Of a stretch of 64,000 bases of DNA, positions 24,101 through 32,925 are shown one piece after another; position 1 is the first letter of the stretch, and each line of letters opens with the position of its first letter. Source of the stretch: Sebastes aleutianus. Lineage: Eukaryota; Chordata; Actinopteri; Perciformes; Sebastidae. A model generated the notes under the pieces. It ran no database searches and was not told the DNA's origin. It saw nothing but the letters and a program-made list of their open reading frames with translations. The stretch lies in assembly GCA_916700875.1 (NCBI GenBank), contig CAKAKS010000066.1, positions 9,889,743 through 9,953,742 of the forward strand. Direction: 5' to 3'. The position numbers were made by a program, and so were the translations under genes.

Positions 24101-24396
24101 ACTTGCTTCTTTTCCCTTCCTCTCCTCCTCCTCATCCGGATATGTTGATGTCTGTTGCTTCCTAAACTACTAGGCGAGCTAGAATCGTGTTTTAGACTGA
24201 GCTAACTTAAGCTAATGCTAACCGAAAATGAAAGCTGCTGTGTCAGCTTAACAACGACCCCGGGCCTTTACTCTTCTTCTTCTTGTGTCGGGTTTTTTTT
24301 AAGGTAACACCATGATCTGATCGAGATTAGCTTGTAAAAACTTGGCTCCCACAAGTTTGCCACATCGCACTACTAGCTTAGACATGTTAGCATTGC

Positions 24397-24434
<38 letters not shown>

Positions 24435-27400
24435 GCAGTTGTGTCTGATTAATCCCACCATGCGGCAAATGCTTGACACATTAACAGCTATATTTCTGTC
24501 GCTAGTTAATGCATGTAGGTTGATTTAAGTTTACGAGCATTACAGCAACTTTATCTGCTGTCAATCCGAGACTACAGTGTGTGATCTTTCATGGCAAACT
24601 TGGGATTTGTGTCCCATTCAAACACAGGAGGGCATTCCCAAGCTAGGGTGTTCACCATTACCTTACCAATGCCACGCACGTCCTTTTATTAATCTGTACA
24701 CAGATCTCTGCTGTCTTCTCTGTGGACTCAACTTATTGTGGAAAAGCTTAAAAAACTGCGTACTTACCTTGTGGTACAGCATGATGAAATGATCACATGT
24801 AAACATGAAATGATCACATGTACAGTATTTATTTAAATACTATCATTTCAGCATGTACAGTATTTATTTGTTCATAAATGTATAAACTACATAAATGATC
24901 ACATGCACAGTATTTATTGTCTGGTCTGTAAAAACTGCATATTTACCTTGTGGTACAGCATGATGAAATGATCACATGTGAACATGAAATGATCACATGT
25001 ACAGTATTTATTTAAATACTTTCAGTTCAGCATGTACAGTATTTATTTGTTCATAAATGTATAAACTGTACATAAATGATCACATGTACAGTATTTATTG
25101 TTTGGTTTGTAAAAACTGCATATTTACCTTGTGGTATAGCATGCTGAAATGATCACATTTAAATACTGTACATGTGATCATTTCAGCATGTACAGTATTT
25201 ACAAATAAATACTGTACATTATCACATGTACAGTATTTATTGTTTGGTCTGTAAAAACGGCATAACTACTTTGTGGTACAGCATGCTGAAATGATCACAT
25301 GTACAGTATTTATTTAAAACAGAGAATCAGTTTTTGTATTATAATTGAGAAATAGTTTTGAGTCGACTCTTCTCTCCTGTTCATGGCAAACTTGGGATTT
25401 TCCCCCGGTGTCCCATTCATTCAAACACAGGAGGGCATTCCCAAGCAGGGTGTTCACCATTACCTTACCAATGCCACGCACGTCCTTTTATCAACCTGTA
25501 CAGATCTCTGCTGTCTTCTCTGTGGACTCAACTTATTGTGGGAAAAGCTTTAGCATAATTACCTTGTGGTACAGCATGCTGAAATCCTTCTGCTATCAGG
25601 TTATTAAACTCAAGACAGTAGTAGTATTTCATGTGAGACTTTTATTGACAGTTCCCTTACATGAGAATCATGTAACCATGTCTATTTATTAACTATTTGT
25701 TTTTCTGTTATCTATTTTATTGCTATTTATTATAACTTATTAATTTATTTGCTGTCCTTCACCGACCTCTGTTTGTCAGTTCTACTGGTCTGTGATTGAC
25801 ATAACATTTTGGATGGTTGTCTGGATGTTGTCTGTGTGTGTTTGTGGGGTAAGCTGTGAATTGAATTGCCCTTCTTGGGATCAATAAAGTTGTCTGAATC
25901 TGAATCTGAAATGCTCACATGTACAGTATTTATTTAAAAACAGAGAATCAGTTTTTTGAATTATAGCTGAGAAATAGTTTTCTTCTTTCTCTGACCTTTC
26001 CCCAGACACGGAAGATGCCAGTGAAACAGACCTTGCCAAGCACGACGAGGATGACTATGTTGAAATCAAAGAGCAGTGAGTGTTTTGCCAGCCATGCACG
26101 GATCAGCTGCTCTAACCTTAATAAAAATAATTTGAAGGTGAATGTTTTGAATGTTTGCCCCGGTGAAAGGAAATGTGATACTAGCTCTGGTTTATTTCAT
26201 TTGCAGAATGTACCAAGACAAACTGGCCTCTCTGAAAAGACAGTTGCAGCAGTTACAAGAAGGTAATAATGTTTTTGTTTTTTTTGTTCTTATGACTGAA
26301 GTGTGTCAGGATTTTTTTTCAAATGTGAATGACTGCTGCTCTTTATCTTGTGGGATGGCATTGTGGGATTCATTTTCATTTTATGAAGGACACAGCCAGA
26401 TCCTAACTGGTTATTAATGGAGGTTCAGGATTACATCATCAGGCCACAAGTGCTGCTCATAAGTGCAGCCAGTGTCTCTGGCTAAAAAGAGAAACCAGCT
26501 GAGAAACGGATGATAAATGACGACAAACAGTCCTCTGCAAAGAGCAGCTCATTTTGATTCGTCAAGTCTGTCTGTTGTTTACTGATTCAAATTGTTTCTG
26601 AACAGTAAATTGAATGTGTAGAAATTGCTGAGTCACTGTGGGCTTTTTGTAAATCCAAATATAAGTGCAATATCAGTGTAATGTAGTTTAGAGACTGTGG
26701 GTGGGTGATGAGAGTAGCAGGTCGAGGATTTTGTATCTATGAACTCATACCGAGTCGAATATCAAAGATATGCACACATATGTGCAACAACTATTTTATA
26801 TGGAAGACATTTAATAAGCACAATTTTTGCTTTTTTCCAAATTTTTCAAAAATCTTGACGTTGACCATTGTTGACTTTGCAGGTACACTGCAAGAGTATC
26901 AGAAGAGGATGAAGAAGCTGGACCAGCAATACAAAGAGAGACTCCGAAATGCAGGCAAGTTGAGCAACATTTAGAGACAGAACACACCGTCCTTTGCTTC
27001 TAATGAATCCACACCAGCCGTGTTTGGAGCCGATTATTCAAATTGTGGAGGGCTTCCTGCTTTAATTTGGTTTGTTTGGTCAGGAGAGAACATTGGCAAT
27101 ATAGAGTGCTGCAAAACAACTGCTTGGAGGTGAGAACTAGGGAAAGGAAACCTGCCCAAATGCAACAGTTTATGGATATAAGAAGAGAAGTGTTGGTCAT
27201 GGAAGTATTATATACAAAGAGGTCCGATTTCCCACATGGCTGCCGTCAAAAGACTTCTTATAAACTGTAGTGAACTTGTTTTAATATTATTGCGGTAATA
27301 TTGTACATGTGGTGGTTGACTGTAGTATTATAGTTTTTTTTTCTCCTGCTTTCTGTTCATATTAGAATTGCACAAAGTAACGCTGCCTTTCTCATTTTTT

Positions 27401-30400
27401 TGAGGATGAAACTATCTTTGTTTAAATAAAACTTTATTTGAATTGTCAACGGACAAAACTGTTTAGGGGGGTTCCATGTTGACATTAAAGTTGTTATGAC
27501 TGGTCTAGGGCTGCAAATAACTATTATTTTCATTAACAAAAAAGTACAGACATCAGAATTTATTTAACTTACAAGAACGGATCTAATGTGTTTTAAAAAG
27601 GACTGAGCTTCTTCCTCTCTCTCTCTCTCTGCTCCCAGCCAATCCATATTCCACCATTTGACTGTTTTAATTATATTGATTACTTTATTGTTGTTGACTC
27701 AGTGCCTTGTGTCTGATCAGCTTTTTCCTTTGCTTGCCGTGTGTGCCAGAACTCATCTTTTTGCTGATCAAAATGTTTGATTTGTCCAGAATGCACTGCA
27801 AAAAAAGTGCTTTTGAGTTCATTGATTTTTGCTAAAAGTTTTAGGGTGTTTTTGCTGTAAGCTTGTTTCTTTGTGACCCTGCTTTGCGTCATTCTTCTCT
27901 TTTCTACTCTTGAGGGTAACCAACATTTACTTTAGCTGTCAAAAGTCAGATATAATGTGCTAGTATAATAACATAATGCTTGTTCTACATGACCAGTTAT
28001 GTTTTTCTCTCCCTTTACAGATCTGTTTCTCCAGCTTGAGGTGAATATAATATATGATTCTTCTTGCTGACTGATAATGTAGTTTATACGGAACTGACGT
28101 TTACTTTTTTTCGTATTACAAGGAAAACAAACATCCCTTCTTTTTCCATCAACTCCTTCTCTCAACCTTCTGCAGACGGAGCAGGTGGAGAGGAACTATA
28201 TCAAGGAGAAGAAGGCAGCGGTGAAGGAGTTTGACGATAAAAAAGTCGAACTGAAGGAAAACCTAATTGCAGAGTTGGAGGAGAAGAAGAAGATGATCGA
28301 GAACGAGAAATTAACAATGGAGCTGACAGGCGGTAAGAGATTATTAATCAGCAGAAGAGAGAGAAATGGGGTAAAAAAGTATGTGGGTGGAAATGTTAAG
28401 TTGTCTGATCGAAATAGGACTTTCAGAATCAGTAAATTAAGATGTTGCTGTCTGTCCTTTTGAATTGTCTGTGCTTTTTGGGAACGTTTGACACTCTTTA
28501 TTTTATTGTTGGATCTCAGTTTGTCATTATTTCTTCATACACAGACTCAATGGAGGTAAAACCTATCATGACCCGGAAGCTGAGGAGACGGCCCAATGAT
28601 CCGGTCCCGATACCAGACAAACGGAGAAAACCTGCACCAGATATCCTTCACATACAGTTTCAGCCTCTGATTGGCAGCTATCACTTTAGATGAATCTGTG
28701 AGCGGTAGATTATTCCGTTTTTCTTGTACTGGTAGCATTTGCACTTTCTCAAGATACTTTTTGATTCCCAGGGGAGATCTTTAGTTTCAGTCAAACAGAG
28801 GTCAGCTGCATCTGTTGAGGTTTCTCAGCTAAGTTGTGTTTAAAAATGTCCTCCTTAACTCTTCACACCTCAGCTAAACTATTTGTTAACAGATGAACAG
28901 ATAATGGAAGATCTAAGAACACTAAATAAGGTAAGTGTTTCTGAATGTCTTGATATTAAGCACGTCCCCGCTGAATCACATTTTTTTTTTTCTTTTAACA
29001 TTTTCACACCTTCTCCTTTACAGCTTAAGTCGCCGAAACGGCCAGGTATGTCGATGCTCACCTTTTACAGGTTAATTTCCATTTGTCGTGCACAACGAGT
29101 TTAAGAAATATTTCGTCATTTGCTTTTTTGCTGCGTTAGATGAGAAAATCAACTCCCACTTCCATGTCTGTACGCTCAATATGAAGCTATAGTTAGCAGC
29201 TGGTTAGCTTAGCTTAGCACAAAGACTGGAAACAGGGGCAACAGCTAGCGTGGCTTGGTACGAAAGGTCAAGAACTCTGGACTATTGTCTATTTTTTGGC
29301 TGGGAAGCAGTAACTTCCAGGCAACCAGCAGAGAAATTAAAAAAATAATTTATGTATTTGGCATATTTCCCAATGGACATTATGGTCATTGATCATTTAT
29401 TTGGACAACTACACGTGATACCGGCTAAAAGCCGGCATCTGCTGGCCAACGTAAACCCTGGTTGTAACTTGATATTGACTAGACAGAGAGGAAAGTGGTA
29501 AGATCTCACTCTAGTCTCAGCAAGAAAGCAAATAACATTAAAACTGTTTGTACATGATGTGTTTTGCATGGCGATACTAATCAGGTGCTTTTCCCTCTTC
29601 AGTGTCGCCGACGACTCCGGAGCACATCCCCCCCGCTCCCATGGAGAGCCCCATCCAGCGCTACGAGGCCCGCATCGAGGACGGCAAACTATACTACGAC
29701 AAACGATGGTAATTCGTATTTAATTCTCTTAACACACATCTCATCACATTGTGCCATTTCTCACATAGCTCGACTACAGCTTGTGTCACCACTAGATGGC
29801 CACATTGCCATGAGTTTGACGTCTCTGGTGTTTGGTCGGTCTTCAAAAGACATGTTACAACCACTTTGATGGCAGCTTCTTTTTGTTCTGCGCTACAGAG
29901 AGAGATATTTCTCAGGAGCCACTGAAAAGGTGCTGGCGCTTGAAGCCACCATAAAAATCCATATACCTTGACCTGCCACAGGTCTGGTGCCCTTTTGTTT
30001 GAGAGCAGAGCTCTGTATCAGACATGTGTCAGAACATAAGGTCATGTGAAGAAGGGTAACAATAATAGAGCTCTGTCTTATTAGCTGCTGATGTAGACGG
30101 AGGACGTTGAGAGGAGCAAGCTGTGAAGTATGTGCACTTTTCTTTCAAGGCAAAGTCTCATTTGTTCATCGCTAAAGAAGACGCCGCCACCGGAAAGCCT
30201 TCACAAAGAGCCGCAGGGAGACACATGCGTCATTATTCTTCAGTGGGCCCTTAATGATCAAACGTTGTGGTTGGCAGTCTCTTCCCCTGGGTTGGTTCTG
30301 TCCTCTTGACAGTTTGGAGCCATTAAAACAAAACAAAAAAAAGACTTTTTGTTTTGACTTTCAGTCCAATTATCTATTTAGTGCCATCTCAGGAGGAATG

Positions 30401-32569
30401 TGGTTTATTCAGCTGAGTAAAATGATGTATAATGAACCTCTCTCCTGCCTGCACTTATGCCTATCCCTCTTGTCTCACCATGAATGCCGAATTAATGCGT
30501 TTGTGTGTTTTTTTTTATGCTGACAGGTACCACAAGAGCCAGGCCATCTACCTGGAGTCAAAGGACAACACAAAGATTAGCTGCGTCATCAGCTCAGTGG
30601 GGACCAATGAGGTGAGCTTTAGTTCTCCTCTGACTCCTGTTGTACATACAACTGAGTTTACAACTTAAAACACCATGCTGGTGGTATTCTATATTTTCCT
30701 TACGAAGTATTGTCTGTGTAGCCAAAGCTTGATATGTTTTATTCCTCTGTGCCATAGAGCTCCATTGTGGTCCATAACCATTAAACCATTAAAAACACAT
30801 TAATGAGCCACACTGTTGCACTGGGTGACATGTTCCCTCATTACCATGAACACTCACACTGCAGTTTATTTTGAGTCAATCCCACATACACCGTCCCGCT
30901 GCTGTAAATGCCCGGAGCTGAAAATAGTCTCCAACAAATGCACTATTTACTCCTGTTTGAAGAACATTTGTCATTGTCAGTTTTGGTCTTTCGGTGGGAA
31001 TCGTTGACAATAAGAAAATTACAGAACAACACCAGTCTTATCCTTTTAAATCTAGAGTTGGTAATCTTCTTCAAAACATTTTTGTTATATTTGTTGAAAT
31101 TCTCATTACATCCCGACAGCAATCAATAAATTAAATGCTCTGACAAAAAATGAAAAGATTCTGGTATATGTGGCTGTCACAGGACTGTAATAAAGCTGTC
31201 AGAGGCGCAGACTCTGCCTGTGAACTCATTGCACATCACCAGAGTCTTTATTATGATATGTTTAAGTTCATAATGAGTACCGCATATCACATTTGAACCA
31301 GTACCAGTACCTTTAATTCAGTACAGGTACCCAACAGTACCTTTTTCGGTACTTTACTCTCTCTGTAATAACAAAAATGTAATTTCAGTAGCAAAAATAA
31401 GTACTTCTCAATTTCAACATTGGTATTTATTCAGAGCATTTTGTCAGTTTTTAGAACATTTTATATACAACGCAAAATATTGTGACCGCTGTTGGCTCGC
31501 CACTCACTGTGACTCGCTTTCTCTCTCTTTCTCTGCTGTGGACACGCGCGGCTCATACTCTCTCATCCAGATGTGCTCTCAGATAGCCAAATTAGGCACC
31601 GATTGATTTAACGTGAATCGGTACTCGGTAGTATCAACATAATTTGTTTGGTACCCTTAAAAGTACCGACTTCGGTACACAACCCTTGTTCATAATGATA
31701 ATTTTGGGGGAGTTGCTTTGGAGGGAGGTCTGAAGGGACGGTCTGTCAGTGTTGCCGACTTGGCAGCTTTCTGGCTAGATTTAGCGACTTTTGGAGCTGT
31801 GCAGCTTTCATTGGAATAGAGTTGGCAGCACTGGGCTTGGTTTTTTGGTTGGATACATTTTAAAATCTAGGGTACTCTTGCTAGTTTCTCAACATTACTG
31901 ACCTTAGCTTTAAATATTGTTTGTGCAGTGGAGGGCCCGACACTTGAGTGGTAGAAGGGGAAGAGATGCCAGCCACTGATTTGTTTTGCATATTTTCCCA
32001 GTGTTTGATGAGCAACAAGTGCTGATTTATAGGGCTGCCCCCCTCTTAGTTGATTAGTCAACTAATTGGTCGTTTTGGTCTTAGTCAAGGAAGATTTCTT
32101 TAGTCAATTAGTTGTCTCTTATGCTTTTTTCATGCTGAATGACTTATTTCCAAGAAACTTATGAGCACATCTCTGGTAAACACAAGATTTAAAGTGGTGC
32201 TTTTGTTTGATTCTTTGTGGAGAAACCCTACTAAATCCTACTAATTTCCCGCTCTAATCAACACAAGACTGTCACTAAGAAAGAATGATCACTGGAAAAG
32301 GAAAGTTCTTCTTTCCGGAGCACTCTGATACAAGTATAATGTGAATTTATTTCTGGAGTGTCCTGTATTTTTTAGTTGAACATGGATGTGTTTTTTTATT
32401 GACAGCTACTGTGTAATACATTTATTTCTAAATGTCCGTATTGATGAATTGTCTCATCTTGGTTCTCCAGATTTGGGTGAGGAAGACAAGCGACAGTACA
32501 AAGATGAGGATCTACCTGGGACAGCTGCAGAGGGGAGCGTTTGTCATCCGCCGACGGTCGGCTGCGTGA
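21084..32569 (+). CDS. suds3: suds3, SIN3-HDAC corepressor subunit Sds3 (12 coding exons)
   Basis: Twelve exons join in frame: 21084-21195, 26006-26075, 26207-26262, 26883-26954, 28021-28040, 28176-28332, 28545-28640, 28869-28930, 29024-29045, 29603-29708, 30527-30611 and 32471-32569. They give 957 nt, or 318 residues; human SUDS3 is about 328. Sds3 is a nuclear scaffold of the SIN3-HDAC1/2 histone deacetylase complex; it dimerises and stabilises HDAC on SIN3. The protein shows an acidic N-terminus (residues 14-60, rich in E/D), a long charged coiled coil (about 60-165, with YQDKLASLKRQLQQL and ERNYIKEKK), a basic linker (RKLRRRP, DKRRKP) and the SIN3-binding region (TDEQIMEDLRTLNK). The folded, Tudor-like C-terminal domain runs from about 233 and ends IRRRSAA. 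Identity to vertebrate SUDS3 is very high. Introns 4 (GC-AG) and 7 (AT-AC, U12) are non-canonical. Whether another exon or start exists is unknown. Confidence 0.97.
21646..23900. repeat. Nested direct and inverted duplications in suds3 intron 1
   Basis: A unit beginning TGGCATCAA(A)TCAGCTTT starts at 21646, 22263 and 22937 (spacings about 617 and 674 bp). From about 23217 the same sequence reappears in reverse complement (GGCAACAATTTATAACACAA, then CCAATAATGTGGTTAATAAA) as far as about 23690, followed by another forward fragment to about 23900. Each unit also contains internal inverted halves (AAGTGCAATTACCTCTGTTT and its complement) and a LINE-tail-like motif (AGAATAGAAAGCTTTATTGT). The region can fold into large hairpins centred near 23200. 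No exons are interrupted. Confidence 0.85.
24398..24431. repeat. (GA)n microsatellite
   Basis: An AG run of about 34 bp in suds3 intron 1. Confidence 0.9.
24560..25600. repeat. Local duplication plus about 180-bp tandem array, suds3 intron 1
   Basis: A block at about 24590-24750 (CATGGCAAACTTGGGATTTG through CTCAACTTATTGTGGAAAAG) recurs almost unchanged at about 25382-25552. Between and around the two copies are four or five units of an array with the landmark ACCTTGTGGTACAGCATG, at about 24767, 24946, 25127, 25269 and 25561. It also holds many copies of GATCACATGTACAGTATTTA, some in reverse orientation (AAATACTGTACATGTGATCA). The palindromic core TGTACA recurs throughout. The layout suggests unequal exchange within the intron. 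Confidence 0.85.
25785..25915 (+). mobile_element. LINE 3'-tail fragment
   Basis: It contains AATTGCCCTTCTTGGGATCA followed by ATAAAGTTGTCTGAATCTGA and a short TGAATC repeat. This is a standard 3' end of a fish non-LTR retrotransposon. It lies just upstream of suds3 exon 2, so its AATAAA may act as a cryptic intronic polyadenylation site. There is no reverse-transcriptase frame. Confidence 0.55.
26006..26075 (+). CDS. suds3: suds3 exon 2
   Basis: Seventy bases between acceptor CCCCAG and donor CA|GTGAGT. It encodes residues 38-61 (DTEDASETDLAKHDEDDYVE, then IKE), the acidic segment conserved in vertebrate SUDS3. Both ends are split codons and fit the neighbouring exons. Confidence 0.95.
26207..26262 (+). 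CDS. suds3: suds3 exon 3
   Basis: Fifty-six bases after TTTGCAG, with donor AG|GTAATA. It encodes the start of the coiled coil (MYQDKLASLKRQLQQLQE). The intron before it is only 131 bp. Confidence 0.95.
26883..26954 (+). CDS. suds3: suds3 exon 4, followed by a GC donor
   Basis: Seventy-two bases after TTTGCAG, encoding coiled-coil residues TLQEYQKRMKKLDQQY and onward to RNA. The junction is GCAG|GCAAGT, a GC-AG intron. No GT nearby restores the frame, and joining at the GC gives the conserved RNA-D-LFLQLE sequence across exon 5. Confidence 0.93.
27509..27545. mobile_element. MITE remnant in suds3 intron 4
   Basis: TAGGGCTGCAAATAACTATT followed by ATTTTCATTAAC is the terminal 35 or so bases of the 'AGGGCTGCAACTAA' MITE family. 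The rest of the element is missing. Confidence 0.5.
28021..28040 (+). CDS. suds3: suds3 exon 5 (20-nt microexon)
   Basis: ATCTGTTTCTCCAGCTTGAG lies between acceptor CCCTTTACAG and donor GTGAAT. With the G from exon 4 it encodes DLFLQLE, which matches ELFLQLE of mammalian SUDS3. Its length is not a multiple of three, so skipping it would shift the frame. Confidence 0.93.
28176..28332 (+). CDS. suds3: suds3 exon 6
   Basis: The longest coding exon, 157 nt, between CTGCAG and G|GTAAGA. It encodes the second half of the coiled coil, including TEQVERNYIKEKKAAVKEF and ENLIAELEEKKKMIENEK, and ends at LTMELTG. It is nearly identical to mammalian SUDS3. Confidence 0.96.
28545..28640 (+). CDS. suds3: suds3 exon 7, followed by a U12 AT-AC donor
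   Basis: Ninety-six bases after CACACAG, encoding DSMEVKPIMTRKLRRRPNDP and onward through PDKRRKPAP. The next bases are ATATCCTT, the U12-type AT-AC donor consensus. No GT donor lies at this junction. Confidence 0.95.
28641..28868 (+). promoter_or_regulatory. suds3: U12-type AT-AC intron of suds3
   Basis: A 228-bp intron starting ATATCCTTC and ending CACAC. TCCTTAAC, the consensus U12 branch site, lies at 28852-28859, leaving about 10 nt to the splice point, within the optimal range for minor-spliceosome introns. There is no polypyrimidine-AG acceptor that would preserve the conserved reading frame. If the intron is retained, translation adds 17 residues and stops at 28691-28693, giving a protein of about 211 residues without the SIN3-binding and C-terminal parts. 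Confidence 0.93.
28869..28930 (+). CDS. suds3: suds3 exon 8
   Basis: Sixty-two bases starting CTCAGCTAAAC, which with the preceding G gives AQLNYLLTDEQIMEDLRTLN, then K. This is the conserved SIN3-interaction segment. The donor is AAG|GTAAGT. Confidence 0.95.
29024..29045 (+). CDS. suds3: suds3 exon 9 (22-nt microexon)
   Basis: CTTAAGTCGCCGAAACGGCC plus AG between acceptor TTTACAG and donor GTATGT. It encodes LKSPKRP. The intron before it is only 93 bp. Its length would shift the frame if it were skipped. Confidence 0.93.
29105..29345. mobile_element. Abundant spiny-rayed fish repeat in suds3 intron 9
   Basis: It contains ATGAAGCTATAGTTAGCAGC, TGGTTAGCTTAGCTTAGCAC, AAAGACTGGAAACAGGGGCA and CTTCCAGGCAACCAGCAGAG. 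I recognise these as parts of an interspersed repeat common in spiny-rayed fish transcripts and introns. A different part of the same family is at 40945-41135 (CACCTCTAAAGCGCATTAAT). The transposon class is uncertain. Confidence 0.55.
29603..29708 (+). CDS. suds3: suds3 exon 10
   Basis: 106 nt after CTCTTCAG, with donor TG|GTAATT. It encodes a proline-rich piece (VSPTTPEHIPPAPMESPIQR) and then YEARIEDGKLYYDKRW, the start of the folded C-terminal domain. The exon is markedly richer in C and G than its neighbours. Confidence 0.95.
30527..30611 (+). CDS. suds3: suds3 exon 11
   Basis: Eighty-five bases after GACAG, with donor GAG|GTGAGC. It encodes YHKSQAIYLESKDNTKISCV and ISSVGTNE, the core of the C-terminal Tudor-like fold. 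Confidence 0.96.
30740..31050. repeat. Interspersed repeat, copy 1 of 3 (suds3 intron 11)
   Basis: Landmarks are ATTCCTCTGTGCCATA, GGGTGACATGTTCCCTCATT, CCCACATACACCGTCC, GCTGAAAATAGTCTCCAACA and ACAACACCAGTCTTATCCTT. The same order of landmarks recurs at 57070-57340 and 60899-61352. No protein is encoded. This copy lacks a block present in copy 3 and is therefore internally deleted. Confidence 0.8.
31255..31690. mobile_element. Degenerate MITE with GGTACC-rich ends
   Basis: The left part has ACCAGTACCAGTACCTTTAA and TTTTTCGGTACTTTAC. The right end has GGTACCCTTAAAAGTACCGA, then CTTCGGTACACAACCCTTG. Repeated GGTAC motifs in opposite orientation at the two ends suggest a hAT-like non-autonomous element. 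No transposase frame is present. Confidence 0.45.
32029..32235 (-). mobile_element. Truncated 'AGGGCTG...CAGCCCT' MITE
   Basis: It starts TAGGGCTGCCCCCCTCTTAG, then has GTCAACTAATTGGTCGTTTT, TCATGCTGAATGACTTATTT and TCTTTGTGGAGAAAC. This is the reverse complement of the complete element at 62647-62893. The last 50 or so bases of the far end are missing, so the copy is truncated in suds3 intron 11. Confidence 0.75.
32471..32569 (+). CDS. suds3: suds3 exon 12 (last coding part)
   Basis: Ninety-nine coding bases after TTCTCCAG, encoding IWVRKTSDSTKMRIYLGQLQ and RGAFVIRRRSAA, then TGA at 32567-32569. The end matches the invariant C-terminus of vertebrate SUDS3. Confidence 0.97.
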   Translation: MWVRKTSDSTKMRIYLGQLQRGAFVIRRRSAA

Positions 32570-32925
32570 AACATTACCCCACCCCTCCCCACCCAACCCC
32601 CATCTGTTCATTTATCCATCCATCCATCCATCCATCCATCCGCTTGTTCATCCACTGTTTCACTATTTGGTGCATCTCAGTTTGACACGTGGCCTCTTAT
32701 TCTTCATCATATACACCACCCCCCATTACACAAGCATACACACACCGTCTTCCGTGGCCAAGAGAATATCTCATCAGATTTTATCGGTTTCCCCACATAA
32801 ACCAAATGATAGTACAGTAAAAGTGGTGATATACGCAACTAGCTGTTTTCCGGCATTATTTGTCACTGTGTGGCATGTGTGTGAAGGCAGTTAGTGGCAA
32901 TAAAGGAGCCTACTTTGATTTTGTG
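32570..32925 (+). other. suds3: suds3 3' UTR (minimum extent)
   Basis: It follows the stop codon. It contains a CATC/ATCC tetranucleotide run (about 32616-32641) and a consensus polyadenylation signal AATAAA at 32899-32904, with T/GT-rich sequence just downstream. Cleavage near 32920 is expected. Longer forms cannot be excluded. Confidence 0.6.

Noticed and set aside
28185..28463. Open frame beginning MERNYIKEKK as a separate small gene
   Set aside because: It is suds3 exon 6 read into intron 6. GTG at its start lies inside the coiled-coil sequence.
28442..28693. Open frame reading through suds3 exon 7 as an 83-codon protein
   Set aside because: It is exon 7 plus retained flanking intron sequence. 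The conserved protein continues in exon 8 after the AT-AC intron.
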